14,119 nucleotides of DNA, taken from Alphaproteobacteria bacterium. GTDB lineage: Bacteria; Pseudomonadota; Alphaproteobacteria; UBA6615. Below are positions 1-8,045 of the stretch, piece after piece. The DNA lies in the NCBI GenBank assembly GCA_013003285.1, contig JABDJY010000212.1, positions 1-14,119 on the forward strand, in the 5' to 3' direction. The notes below the pieces were generated by a model. That model did no database searches, was not told the DNA's origin, and saw only the letters and a list, made by a program, of their open reading frames with translations. Position 1 is the stretch's first letter; every line of letters begins with the position of its first letter. The translations under genes and the position numbers were made by a program.

Positions 1-258
1 GTCGCTGCGTTCGCACCAATCATCGCCGCCGGTCGCGGTGAAGGGGATGCGCGACAGAATGGCGACCCCGTTATAGGCCTTCATGCCGCGCGCATGGCGG
101 TGGGGGAACAGATCGGCCAATTCGTCATGGGGAAACTGATCGTCCATGACCTTGGTTTCCTGCAGGCACAAAACGTCCGGCGCGATCTCTTCCACCAGAC
201 GGCGCACCAGAGGCGCGCGCAGGCGGACCGAGTTTATATTCCAGGTGACCAGGCGCAT
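1..258 (-). CDS. xthA: Exodeoxyribonuclease III, N-terminal part (runs off the left edge)
   Basis: The first 86 residues of an exonuclease III/AP endonuclease of the EEP (endonuclease/exonuclease/phosphatase) fold are present; the rest lies beyond position 1. The protein begins MRLVTWNINSVRLR, where Asn7 is the usual active-site asparagine. CLQETK at residues 31-36 supplies the metal-binding glutamate, Glu34. GVAILSR near residue 64 is also typical. The family removes nucleotides 3' to 5' from duplex DNA and cleaves at abasic sites in base-excision repair, in the cytoplasm. The ATG lies only 5 nt after the stop of the FAH-family gene, so the two are probably co-transcribed. Catalytic residues in the missing C-terminal two thirds cannot be checked. 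The family is clear; the choice between xthA and a close paralogue is less so. Confidence 0.9.
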   Translation of the reverse strand, partial: MRLVTWNINSVRLRAPLVRRLVEEIAPDVLCLQETKVMDDQFPHDELADLFPHRHARGMKAYNGVAILSRIPFTATGGDDWCERSD

Positions 259-263
259 GCCGG

Positions 264-947
264 TCAGCGGACCGTGATTTCGATATCGCTCAGCCCATCG
301 ATATGGCCGTGCATTTTATCGCCCGGCACCACCGGGCCGACGCCGTCGGGCGTGCCGGTGTAGATAAGATCGCCCGGGCCCAACGCGACCAGGCCGGACA
401 GGTTGGCGATGGTCTCCTGCAGGTTCCAGATCATCAGTTCCAGATCGGAATCCTGTTTGGTCTCGCCATTGACCTTGAGCCAGATATTGCCCTTGGGAAA
501 ATGGCCGACCTGATCGACCGGATGGATGTCGCCGCACGGCGCCGATTGGTCGAAGCCCTTGCCCATATCCCACGGGCGGCCCTTTTCGCGCAGGGCGATC
601 TGGACATCGCGGCGGGTCATGTCGAGGCCGACCGCGTAGCCGTACACATGGTCGAGCGCGTCTTCTTCGGCGATATCGCTGCCGCCCTTGCCGATCGCCG
701 CGACCAACTCGCATTCATAATGCAGGTTCGAGGTCTGCGGCGGATAATCGATTGAGGAGCCGGTGGGGACAATCGCATCGGCCGGCTTGGCGAAATAGAA
801 CGGCAGGTCGCGCTCGTCGCCGCCCATTTCGCGGATATGGGCCATGTAGTTGCGGCCGACGCAGATGACCCGGCGCACGGGAAAGCGCGCGCTTTGGCCG
901 ACGACGGCAACCGATACGGTCTCCGGCGGTGTGATGACATACTCCAT
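264..947 (-). CDS. Fumarylacetoacetate hydrolase (FAH) family protein
   Basis: This 227-residue protein has the single C-terminal-type FAH domain seen in small hydrolases such as YcgM and fumarylpyruvate hydrolase. Visible motifs are GRNYMAH (31-37), FAKPADA (52-58), the metal-ligand segment HYECEL (76-81, Glu78 and Glu80), GLDMTRRD (107-114, Asp109 as third ligand) and GTPDGVGP (198-205). Members use Mg or Mn to cleave a C-C bond in beta-diketo acids, or to decarboxylate or isomerise related compounds, during aromatic catabolism. The exact substrate cannot be read from sequence, although GRNY...REMGGDERDLP resembles the fumarylpyruvate hydrolase branch. The start is supported by GGGAGAA (954-960) 6 nt before the ATG. 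It lies 88 nt after the PuuD-like gene and 5 nt before xthA. Confidence 0.9.
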   Translation of the reverse strand: MEYVITPPETVSVAVVGQSARFPVRRVICVGRNYMAHIREMGGDERDLPFYFAKPADAIVPTGSSIDYPPQTSNLHYECELVAAIGKGGSDIAEEDALDHVYGYAVGLDMTRRDVQIALREKGRPWDMGKGFDQSAPCGDIHPVDQVGHFPKGNIWLKVNGETKQDSDLELMIWNLQETIANLSGLVALGPGDLIYTGTPDGVGPVVPGDKMHGHIDGLSDIEITVR

Positions 948-1013
948 CTGATCTTCTCCCTGTCGCCGCCTGTCGGTGGCTTTTGCTTTAATAAATTTGG
1001 GTGTCGCGGCGGG

Positions 1014-1034
1014 GCCCGGCTAATCCGGCCGGGC
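1014..1034 (-). other. GC-rich hairpin just after the PuuD-like stop codon
   Basis: A perfect 7-bp inverted repeat, GCCCGGC and GCCGGGC with a 7-nt loop, begins right after the TAG of the PuuD-like gene. No T-run follows on the minus strand, so it is not a textbook intrinsic terminator. It may pause transcription or protect an mRNA 3' end. The remaining 948-1013 gap holds an AT-rich patch (about 978-1000) that could carry a promoter for the FAH-xthA pair, but I cannot define one. Confidence 0.4.
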
Positions 1035-1035
1035 G

Positions 1036-1860
1036 CTAGACGACGCCCTCGCGGTGGCTGCGCGCGGCCGCCCGGTGTTTGGCAGCCGCGCCGAATTCTG
1101 CGTAAAGCGCGCGATTGAATGCATGGTTCAGCACGCGGAACTCGGCGTGCCATTGGACGCCGACGACAAAGTCGGTGGCGCCGGGCATCGACACACCCTC
1201 GATGACGCCGTCTTCGCTCAGCGCTTCGACGACCAGCCCTTCGGCCAACTGATCGACCGCCTGGCCGTGCAGCGAATTCACCACGATCTCCTTGTCGCCG
1301 AGCCCGGCCTTCGCGGCGATTTTCTCGAACAAGCCGCCTTGGGTGAGATGCACCGGGTGGCGGGGCGCGAACCGGTCTTCCAGCACGTCGGTCTGCGGCA
1401 TGCGGTGGTCGCGCTTGCCTTCGACTTCCCAGAGATAGGGGTGGAGGGTACCGCCCAGGGCGACGTTGATTTCCTGTATGCCCCGGCAAATGCCGAACAG
1501 CGGGACCCCGCGCTCCACCGCGGTGCGCACCAGGGGCAGCGTGGTCGCGTCGCGCACCGGGTCGCGGTGGGTCTCCGGACGGAACGGTGCGCCGCCATAA
1601 TGGTGCGGTTCGATATTGGCACGGCCGCCGGTTAGAATGATGCCGTCGAGGCGATCGACCAGCTCGGCGACGTCGTAGGCGTTGTCCGCGTACACTTCGC
1701 CGAAGGCCGGCAGGATAATCGGCATACCGCCGAAACCCTCGACCACGCTGAAGACGTATTTGTGGCCCGCCGATTGAATATCAAAGCCGTTAAAGTCTTT
1801 GAGTTCACCGGAAACGCCGATCAACGGGCGGGGCGTGGCTATGCGGTCTATTCGGTTCAT
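1036..1860 (-). CDS. Gamma-glutamyl-gamma-aminobutyrate hydrolase family protein (peptidase C26, PuuD-like)
   Basis: The 274 residues form a class-I glutamine-amidotransferase fold used as a free hydrolase. The nucleophile elbow LFGICRGIQEINV places the catalytic cysteine at 125. The second catalytic block, VGVQWHAE, gives His238 and Glu240. NSLHGQ (195-200) and ILTGGRANIEPHHY (75-88) are typical of the C26 branch. PuuD removes the gamma-glutamyl group from gamma-glutamyl-GABA in putrescine breakdown. Related enzymes act on other gamma-glutamyl amides, and no other putrescine genes are visible nearby, so the substrate is open. The gene starts 53 nt after the lolA stop and may be read from the same transcript. 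AAAGACC before the ATG is a weak ribosome-binding site. The C-terminus beyond about residue 255 is an unremarkable basic tail. Confidence 0.88.
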   Translation of the reverse strand: MNRIDRIATPRPLIGVSGELKDFNGFDIQSAGHKYVFSVVEGFGGMPIILPAFGEVYADNAYDVAELVDRLDGIILTGGRANIEPHHYGGAPFRPETHRDPVRDATTLPLVRTAVERGVPLFGICRGIQEINVALGGTLHPYLWEVEGKRDHRMPQTDVLEDRFAPRHPVHLTQGGLFEKIAAKAGLGDKEIVVNSLHGQAVDQLAEGLVVEALSEDGVIEGVSMPGATDFVVGVQWHAEFRVLNHAFNRALYAEFGAAAKHRAAARSHREGVV

Positions 1861-1913
1861 GGTCTTTAATCTCGCGCGCCGTTTGGTAGCACGGGACGCG
1901 GGGTCGCGGAAGG

Positions 1914-2591
1914 CTATTCCGCGGCGTCGTTGGGCAGGCCCGTCGTCGGGTCGATCAGCGAGAATAGCTCATCATCGACCGCAACGCCGAATTTCGGCTC
2001 CAGCAAGGCAACATCGACGTCGTTGCCTTGCGCATCCTTCACCTGCCATTTGGCCAGCCGCAAGGGCTTGTCTTCGAAGGTGAAGGTGACCGATCCGGCG
2101 TCGGGAGCATCGGTATCGAGAATGGTCAGGCGGATCGAGGCCGGTCCCCGTTCGTAGCCGGTGATCGCGACATTGCCGGAAAGCTTGATCTCTTCTTCCA
2201 ACAGGAACGCGGCGGGGGTTTCACTGACCGGCAGGTAGGTGGTCTGGAGCAGTTCGCGGTCGTGATACATCAGTAAAAAACCGCTCGCGACCATCAATAT
2301 GGGCACCGGCGGTTCGTACTCGATGCGCATGTCGCCGGGGCGCGACAGGAACATGCGCCCCTCGGCGATGCCCTGGCCGGAAAATTGCACGAAGCGGCTG
2401 TCGAGCGTGGTGAGCGCGTTTAAATATTGCTCGATACGGGCGACATCGGCTTTTGCCGCTTCGTCGAGTATGGGCGCTTCCTGAGCGCCCGAAGTCGCCG
2501 CAGTGCCCGCCAATAAGGCGGCGGCGAGCAGGTATTTGGCGCCCTGGTGGGTGAGGCGGCGCGCGAGGTGGCGGACCCTAATCATGGACAT
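1914..2591 (-). CDS. lolA: Outer-membrane lipoprotein carrier protein LolA
   Basis: LolA is the periplasmic chaperone that takes lipoproteins from the LolCDE exporter to the outer membrane. From the chosen ATG the protein has 225 residues. It starts with a basic stretch and a hydrophobic core (KYLLAAALLAG, about 19-29), with likely cleavage after SGA at residue 36. The mature part opens with an amphipathic helix region, then LTTLDSRFVQFS and RPGDMRIEYEPP, which match the LolA beta-sheet, and ends LFSLIDPTTGLP. The frame stays open upstream to 2708, but that start would overlap the end of ftsK and put 39 unlikely residues before the signal peptide. ATG codons at 2591 and 2585 are both possible, and neither has a strong ribosome-binding site. 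It follows ftsK by 70 nt, a pairing I recall from many alphaproteobacteria. Confidence 0.9.
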   Translation of the reverse strand: MSMIRVRHLARRLTHQGAKYLLAAALLAGTAATSGAQEAPILDEAAKADVARIEQYLNALTTLDSRFVQFSGQGIAEGRMFLSRPGDMRIEYEPPVPILMVASGFLLMYHDRELLQTTYLPVSETPAAFLLEEEIKLSGNVAITGYERGPASIRLTILDTDAPDAGSVTFTFEDKPLRLAKWQVKDAQGNDVDVALLEPKFGVAVDDELFSLIDPTTGLPNDAAE

Positions 2592-2661
2592 AAGATAGGT
2601 TTGCCGGCCCGCCGTTGCGAGGGGGATCACGGAAATATTCAGATCCGCCGCGTCGACGCAA

Positions 2662-5121
2662 TTAGTCGCCGCTATGGTCGGCAACCAGGACTTCGCGGCG
2701 TCCCACATGGTTGGCCGTGCTCACGACGCCTTCTTTTTCCATTTGCTCGATGATGCGCGCGGCGCGGTTATAGCCGATTTGCAGGTGCCGCTGGACGAAG
2801 CTGGTCGACGCTTTCTGCTCGCGCGCCACCAGGGCAACCGCCTCATCGTAGAGTTTGTCGCCGGTATCGTCACCCGAGGGAGCAAAGCCCGGGATGCCGG
2901 CGCCCGCGCCCTCATCTTCCGTGACGTCGTCGATATAGTCGGGCTCCCCCTGGGCCTTGAGGAAGGCGACCAGGGTCTCGACTTCGGTATCCGAGACGAA
3001 CGGCCCGTGTACGCGGGTGATGCGCCCGCCGCCGGCCATATAGAGCATGTCGCCTTGGCCGAGCAGTTGCTCGGCGCCCTGTTCACCCAGGATGGTGCGG
3101 CTGTCGATCTTGGTGGTGACCTGGAAGCTGATGCGGGTCGGCAAGTTGGCCTTGATGGTGCCGGTAATGACATCGACCGACGGACGCTGCGTGGCCAGGA
3201 TGAGGTGGATGCCGGCGGCGCGCGCCATCTGGGCCAGCCGCTGAACGGCGGCCTCGACTTCCTTGCCGGCCACCAGCATCAGATCGGCCATCTCGTCGAC
3301 CACCACGACGATGAACGGCAGCGGCACCATGTCGAACGGCTGTTCCTCGAACACCGGCTTGCCGGTCTCGGCGTCGAACCCGGTCTGCACCTTGCGGGAC
3401 AGAACCTCGCCCTTCTTGCGGGCCTGTTCGATACGCTGGTTGTAGCCGGCGACATTTCGCACGCCCAGTTTGGACATGGACCGGTAGCGGTTCTCCATCT
3501 CTTGGGTGACCCATTTCAGCGCGACCACCGCCTTCTTCGGGTCGGTCACCACGGGCGACAGCAAATGCGGAATGCCGTCATAGACCGACAGTTCCAGCAT
3601 TTTGGGATCGATCATAATGAATCGGCATTCTTCCGGCTGCAGGCGGTAGAGCAGCGAGGCGATCATCGCATTGATGCCGACCGACTTGCCCGAGCCGGTG
3701 GTGCCGGCGATCAGCAAATGGGGCATGCGGGCGAGATCGACCATGACCGGCTCGCCACCGATATCCTTACCGAGCGCCAGGGTAAGGTCGCTCGATTTTT
3801 TCTCGAACGATGATGATGCCAGAAGTTCGCGCAAGCCCACATGCTCGCGGTTGGAATTGGGCAATTCGATGCCGATGACATTGCGGCCCGGGACCACGGC
3901 GATACGTACTGACACGGCGCTCATGGAGCGCGCGATATCGTCGGCCAGCCCGATCACCCGGCTGGTCTTGGTGCCAGGCGCGGGTTCCAATTCGTAGAGG
4001 GTGACCACCGGGCCCGGGCGCACATGAACGATTTCGCCATAGACGCCGAAATCCTCCAGCACGGATTCGAGTACCCGCGCATTCTGCTCCAGGGCGTCCT
4101 CGCCGACCCGGTTGGCGGACTTGGCGGTTTCGTCGATTTCCGCCAGCAGATCGAGCGGCGGCAGCTCGTAGATCTCGCCGGGCGCCGACAGATTGAGTTT
4201 GGCCTGCCGGCTGGCTTGCGCCTGGCGGCTGGGTTTGGGCGCCTTGGCGCGCGGCGCAACGCGGCGTTTGGGGGTGGCGGCCGGGACCACCGGGGCGGCG
4301 GGGGCAACGCGTGCGGTTGGGGTTCGCGAGCGTGCCGGTTTGACCAACTGTGGTTCGCGGCGCGCCGCGGCCCGGTTCTTCACCACTGTGTTCAGTTTGT
4401 TGGCGCCGGTCCGCGCGGCGCCGGCACCTCGGCGGGCGGCCCATAAGGTGGCGTGGCTCGAATGACGGCCGCCCCAGGCGATGACGCGCGACACCAGGCG
4501 CCAGTCGCTCCAGTTCAGCGCCAGTGCGCTTAGCAGGCCGATGAGGGCAATGACGGCGGCGGCGATGACCGGCACGCTCGGGGCAATCTCATAGCCCGAT
4601 AGAAACTCGACGGCGGGGTCGTAGGTCAGGTGACCGAAAGTGCCGCCCAGGCCGGTGCGAATGGGCCAGGCGTCGGGAATGCTGGCGGCGTTGAGGGCAA
4701 ACGCGGCGGCGCAGATCGCCAGCAAAACCAATAGGGTACGCCAGCCGAAATGGGGCACCGCCCGGTGGCGGACCAGGCGCACGCCCCAGGCCAGCAGCAC
4801 GATGACCGGCAGCGCCACCGCCAAGCCGAAATATTGCAGGGATAAATCGGCGATGACGGCGCCGTAGAAGCCCATGGGATTACTTACCGCCGCGCCACTG
4901 GCGTTGTTTAACGACGCATCGAGGCTGTTATAGCCGAGCAGCGCGATCGCGAAGGCGAGACCCAACGCGACCACCAGAAGGCCGACCCCTTCGGTGAAGC
5001 GGCGCCGGAAGAAATTGCGCAGCGGTTCCGGCAGGAAGGCAACGCGCTCGGAAAATCCACGGATCACGCCGCCGCGCGCGGGTCTCCGGCGCATCGATCC
5101 ATTATGTGCTCTGGCAACCAT
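2662..5121 (-). CDS. ftsK: DNA translocase FtsK
   Basis: FtsK is a septum-anchored ATP-driven pump that moves chromosome ends across the division site and activates XerCD recombination at dif. The 819-residue protein has an N-terminal membrane domain with hydrophobic segments near 46-64, 90-113, 128-146 and 182-203. A short Ala/Pro/Arg-rich linker (about 230-310) follows, then the RecA-like motor (about 340-725). Walker A is GTTGSGKS (473-480) and Walker B is VVVVDE (605-610). The C-terminal gamma winged-helix domain (about 757-815) shows RHLQIGYNRAARIIEQME. This matches the shorter FtsK/SpoIIIE layout, without the very long linker of the E. coli protein. AAGGGA about 10 nt upstream supports the ATG at 5121; an internal ATG at 5094 is the alternative. 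It lies 59 nt after the aminotransferase gene. Confidence 0.97.
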   Translation of the reverse strand: MVARAHNGSMRRRPARGGVIRGFSERVAFLPEPLRNFFRRRFTEGVGLLVVALGLAFAIALLGYNSLDASLNNASGAAVSNPMGFYGAVIADLSLQYFGLAVALPVIVLLAWGVRLVRHRAVPHFGWRTLLVLLAICAAAFALNAASIPDAWPIRTGLGGTFGHLTYDPAVEFLSGYEIAPSVPVIAAAVIALIGLLSALALNWSDWRLVSRVIAWGGRHSSHATLWAARRGAGAARTGANKLNTVVKNRAAARREPQLVKPARSRTPTARVAPAAPVVPAATPKRRVAPRAKAPKPSRQAQASRQAKLNLSAPGEIYELPPLDLLAEIDETAKSANRVGEDALEQNARVLESVLEDFGVYGEIVHVRPGPVVTLYELEPAPGTKTSRVIGLADDIARSMSAVSVRIAVVPGRNVIGIELPNSNREHVGLRELLASSSFEKKSSDLTLALGKDIGGEPVMVDLARMPHLLIAGTTGSGKSVGINAMIASLLYRLQPEECRFIMIDPKMLELSVYDGIPHLLSPVVTDPKKAVVALKWVTQEMENRYRSMSKLGVRNVAGYNQRIEQARKKGEVLSRKVQTGFDAETGKPVFEEQPFDMVPLPFIVVVVDEMADLMLVAGKEVEAAVQRLAQMARAAGIHLILATQRPSVDVITGTIKANLPTRISFQVTTKIDSRTILGEQGAEQLLGQGDMLYMAGGGRITRVHGPFVSDTEVETLVAFLKAQGEPDYIDDVTEDEGAGAGIPGFAPSGDDTGDKLYDEAVALVAREQKASTSFVQRHLQIGYNRAARIIEQMEKEGVVSTANHVGRREVLVADHSGD

Positions 5122-5180
5122 GGCTCGTCAGTCCCTTATCTGGTTTGCTCGTGCGGGCGATGTCATTTCTATCATCACCC

Positions 5181-6377
5181 CTAAGTTCTAAGCGTATCGC
5201 TAATACGATTGATCGCGTCACGCGTCGTCTCAATATCGTGGACCAGGGCAACCCGGATAAAGCGCCGTCCGGGATTGGTCCCCGCCGTGTCGGTTTGGGC
5301 GAGATACTCGCCGGGCAGGACACGAACGCCGGCCTGCTCCCAAAGCTTTTTGGCGGCGGCGGCGCCGTCTTCCACATCAAGCCACAGATAGAACGCCCCG
5401 CCCGGCCGAGTCGCGCCAAAAGCGCCATCGAGAATTTCCAAGGCCAAATCGAACTTTTCGCGGTACAGCGCGCGGCTGTGCTCCACATGGGCCTCGTCGC
5501 GCCACAGCGCTTCCGACGCATTCATCACAGGCAGTGGCAGTTGGGCGCCGCCATATTGGCGCAGGCGCAACAACAGCGCGATGAGGTCGGCATCGCCGGC
5601 GACAAAGCCCGAGCGCAGGCCCGGTACGTTCGAACGCTTGCTCAAACTATGGAAGACCAGCACGTTTTTGCACCCCGCATCCAGGCTGGCGCAGGCCGAC
5701 AGCCCGCCCGGCGGCGGATCGGCGGTGTAGATTTCCGAATAACATTCATCGACGGCGAGGACGAAATCGTGCTCGCGCGCCAGACCGATCGCCGATTCCA
5801 GCATGGCCAGATCGGCGATGGAGCCCTGGGGATTGGCCGGCGAATTGAGATAGGCCAGCGCCGTGCGCTCGAGAATGGCGGGATCAACGGCGCTGAAATC
5901 AGGCTGAAAGCCGGTCTCCGGGCCGGCCGGCAAGAGCACGATCTCGGCCCGCGCCATGGCCGCCGCGCCCACATAGACCTGGTAGAACGGGTTGGGCATC
6001 AGCACGACGGGCTTGGCGCCGGCCTTTGTTTCGGGCACAGCCAGCAGCGCCGCCATGAACAGGGCCTCGCGGGTGCCGGAAACCAGGGCGATATGGCGCG
6101 CCGGATCGATCATCACGGTTGGCAAACCGTAGCGCTGGCCGAGCCAGTCGGCGATGGCGCCGCGCAAGCCGTCGGTGGCGTTAGGCGGCGGATAACGGCC
6201 CCAATCGGCCATATTATCGACCAACGCCGAGCCGATAAATTCCGGCGGCGCGTGCTTGGGTTCGCCGATTTGCATATGGATGGGTGCCACGCCGGCCGGC
6301 GGCTCGACATCGCGCAGCAGGGCGCGCAACCGGTCGAACGGATAGTCAGTTAAGTCGTCGAGAATATTGTTATGCAT
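5181..6377 (-). CDS. Class I/II PLP aminotransferase, probably DapC-type succinyldiaminopimelate transaminase
   Basis: This 398-residue fold-type I aminotransferase has the expected PLP contacts. LNSPANPQGS carries Asn178, LAVDECYSEIY carries Asp210, SLSKRSNVPGLRSGF carries the Schiff-base Lys247, and Arg255 follows it. The N-terminal text YPFDRLR and MQIGEPKH, together with RYPPPNATDGLR, resembles the DapC branch. DapC transfers an amino group from glutamate to N-succinyl-2-amino-6-ketopimelate in lysine and diaminopimelate synthesis, which would suit its place next to a cell-division gene. Other substrates in this broad family cannot be excluded, so no symbol is given. It is the first gene of the apparent ftsK-lolA transcript. 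Its ATG has only a weak ribosome-binding site. The gene ends in TAG, with a second stop (TGA) two codons later. Confidence 0.85.
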   Translation of the reverse strand: MHNNILDDLTDYPFDRLRALLRDVEPPAGVAPIHMQIGEPKHAPPEFIGSALVDNMADWGRYPPPNATDGLRGAIADWLGQRYGLPTVMIDPARHIALVSGTREALFMAALLAVPETKAGAKPVVLMPNPFYQVYVGAAAMARAEIVLLPAGPETGFQPDFSAVDPAILERTALAYLNSPANPQGSIADLAMLESAIGLAREHDFVLAVDECYSEIYTADPPPGGLSACASLDAGCKNVLVFHSLSKRSNVPGLRSGFVAGDADLIALLLRLRQYGGAQLPLPVMNASEALWRDEAHVEHSRALYREKFDLALEILDGAFGATRPGGAFYLWLDVEDGAAAAKKLWEQAGVRVLPGEYLAQTDTAGTNPGRRFIRVALVHDIETTRDAINRISDTLRT

Positions 6378-6414
6378 CGGCTTATAGCGGCGACGTTGCC
6401 AGGGTTTCCGCGTC

Positions 6415-6433
6415 TGATTTCGCTAAAATCATA
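6415..6433 (-). promoter_or_regulatory. Candidate promoter/operator ahead of the aminotransferase-ftsK genes
   Basis: On the minus strand TATGAT (6433-6428) is a good -10 candidate about 50 nt before the ATG. It overlaps one arm of a perfect inverted repeat, TGATTT-N5-AAATCA (6415-6431). A recognisable -35 is missing: TGGCTA at the right spacing is poor. An inverted repeat lying on the -10 element is what a repressor site looks like, but no regulator can be named. The rest of 6378-6595 holds AT-rich patches and no gene that I can support. Confidence 0.35.
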
Positions 6434-6595
6434 GCAGAGTCAGAAGCTTGTAGCCAGATGCTGAGATTTGACTCAAGGCGATCTTTCAGATGATCGATGC
6501 ACGCGGGACCGCCGGGCTCATCGCCATAGCACCGCTGTCGCGTGGTTTAGCTGAATTATTCGTTATTTTTCAATTAGTTGATGATGGTCGAAATG

Positions 6596-6623
6596 AAAAG
6601 CCCGACGCCAAAGGCGCCGGGCT
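6596..6623 (-). terminator. Rho-independent terminator of the glnK-amtB operon
   Basis: Read on the minus strand, an 11-bp stem (AGCCCGGCGCC and GGCGTCGGGCT) with a TTT loop is followed by TTTTCATTT. One stem position is a G-U pair on the minus-strand RNA but an A-C mismatch on the other strand, which shows that the terminator serves amtB, ending 27 nt upstream of it. It separates this operon from the aminotransferase promoter region. Confidence 0.88.
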
Positions 6624-6649
6624 CTCCAGAGGTTGGAAATTGGTTTTGG

Positions 6650-8029
6650 CTATACCCGTTGCGAGCCGCGGCCAAATTCCGGATAGGCTTCCAGGCCCAG
6701 TTCGGCCATGTCGAGGCCGTTTTCTTCGTCTTCTTCCTCGGCCCGCAGACCGACCGTGTGTTTGATCGCCAGCCAGAAGACGGCGCTGAGCGAGAAGACA
6801 AAGGCGCCGATTGCCAGGATGCCGATGATCTGCACGCCGATGTCGCCGGCGCCGAAGATGCCGACGGCGAGCGTGCCCCAGATACCGGCAACCAAATGGG
6901 CGGAGATGGCGCCCACCACATCGTCGATCTTCAACTTGTCGAGCAGCGGAATGGCGACGACCACAAGGACGCCGCCGATGCCGCCGATGATGATCGACAT
7001 CAGATGGTTGGTCAGATCCGGCCCGGCGGTAATCGACACCAGACCGGCAATCGCGCCGTTCAGTGCCATGGTCAGATCGACCTTCTTGTAGAGGATCTGG
7101 GTCATCGCCATGGCGGCGACCACACCCCCCGCGGCGGCGAGATTGGTGTTGGTGAACACGATGGCCATGGCGGTGGCGTCCAGCGCGGAACCCAGGGCCA
7201 ACTGCGAGCCGCCGTTGAAGCCGAACCAGCCGAGCCACAGGATGAATGTCCCCAGGGTCGCCAGCGGCAGGTTTGCGCCCGGCATTGGGTTTACCTGGCC
7301 GTTGGGGCCGTATTTGCCGCGCCGTGCGCCGAGGATGAGCGCGCCCGCCAGGGCCGCCCAGCCACCGACCGAGTGGACGATTGTCGAGCCGGCAAAATCG
7401 GAGAAGCCCATTTCGGAGAGCCATCCACCGCCCCAGGTCCAGGAACCCTGGATCGGATAGATGATCGTGGTCAGCAAGACGACGAACAGCATGAACGGCC
7501 ACAGCTTGATACGCTCGGCCACGGTGCCGGACACGATCGAGGCGGCGGTTGCCACGAAGACCATCTGGAAGAACCAGTCCGAGGCCACCGAGTAGCTGTT
7601 CTCGACGACGGCGCCGACCAGCGCGTCGGTGGCTTCTTCGGCCCCCAGCAGGGCGAGTTCGGCCTCGCTGGGATTATAGAGCAGCGCGAATGAGCCGATA
7701 AAACCGCCATCCACATCGGCGTACATCAAATTGTAGCCGACCAGATAATACATGATGCCGGCGATCGAATAGAGCGCGATGTTCTTCAAGCAGATCGTCG
7801 CGGTGTTCTTGCTGCGCACTAAGCCAGCTTCGAGCATGGCGAACCCGGCCGCCATCCACATCACCAGCGCGCCAGTCATCAGGAAGGAGAAAGTATTGAA
7901 GACGAAAGCGGTCTCGTCGGACACCGCCGCTTGAGCCGGGCCGGCCAACAATAGCGCCAGGCTGGCCATACCGATGCCGACAATCGACATCCGCTTTAAC
8001 GCGCTCATGCGCTGAAATGAATTCATCAT
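6650..8029 (-). CDS. amtB: Ammonium transporter AmtB
   Basis: AmtB conducts ammonia/ammonium across the inner membrane and is blocked by unmodified GlnK. The 459-residue protein has a cleavable-looking N-terminal signal (about 1-35, ending AQA) and about 11 membrane segments. The twin pore histidines fit His219 (TIVHSVGGWAAL) and His378 (ISAHLVAGIWGT). GFAMLEAGLVRSKN (62-75) and LGWFGFNGGS (266-275) are family signatures. The cytoplasmic tail from about residue 428 is acidic (EEEDEENG), ending near a conserved-looking LGLEAYPEF. AGGAG at 8036-8040, 6 nt before the first of two tandem ATG codons, fixes the start. It follows glnK by 16 nt and is closed by the terminator at 6596-6623. Confidence 0.97.
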   Translation of the reverse strand: MMNSFQRMSALKRMSIVGIGMASLALLLAGPAQAAVSDETAFVFNTFSFLMTGALVMWMAAGFAMLEAGLVRSKNTATICLKNIALYSIAGIMYYLVGYNLMYADVDGGFIGSFALLYNPSEAELALLGAEEATDALVGAVVENSYSVASDWFFQMVFVATAASIVSGTVAERIKLWPFMLFVVLLTTIIYPIQGSWTWGGGWLSEMGFSDFAGSTIVHSVGGWAALAGALILGARRGKYGPNGQVNPMPGANLPLATLGTFILWLGWFGFNGGSQLALGSALDATAMAIVFTNTNLAAAGGVVAAMAMTQILYKKVDLTMALNGAIAGLVSITAGPDLTNHLMSIIIGGIGGVLVVVAIPLLDKLKIDDVVGAISAHLVAGIWGTLAVGIFGAGDIGVQIIGILAIGAFVFSLSAVFWLAIKHTVGLRAEEEDEENGLDMAELGLEAYPEFGRGSQRV

Positions 8030-8045
8030 GTTGATCTCCTCTGAA

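Noticed and set aside
1914..2708. A longer LolA starting inside ftsK
   Set aside because: The extra 39 residues would precede an otherwise normal signal peptide and overlap the ftsK end.
2674..3813. A long open frame on the plus strand opposite ftsK
   Set aside because: It is antisense to the conserved FtsK motor, has no recognisable domain and an atypical composition; GC-rich coding DNA commonly leaves such frames open.
5106..6353. A 415-codon plus-strand frame opposite the aminotransferase
   Set aside because: The minus-strand protein has all PLP-enzyme motifs; the plus-strand product is His/Arg/Gln-rich with no family match.
6490..6765. A possible small plus-strand gene in the gap after amtB
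   Set aside because: It runs through the terminator hairpin and into amtB, with no ribosome-binding site or family resemblance.
6578..7693. A plus-strand frame opposite amtB
   Set aside because: It is the reverse image of amtB, starts inside the terminator region and is His/Asp/Gln-rich, the usual look of an antisense shadow.
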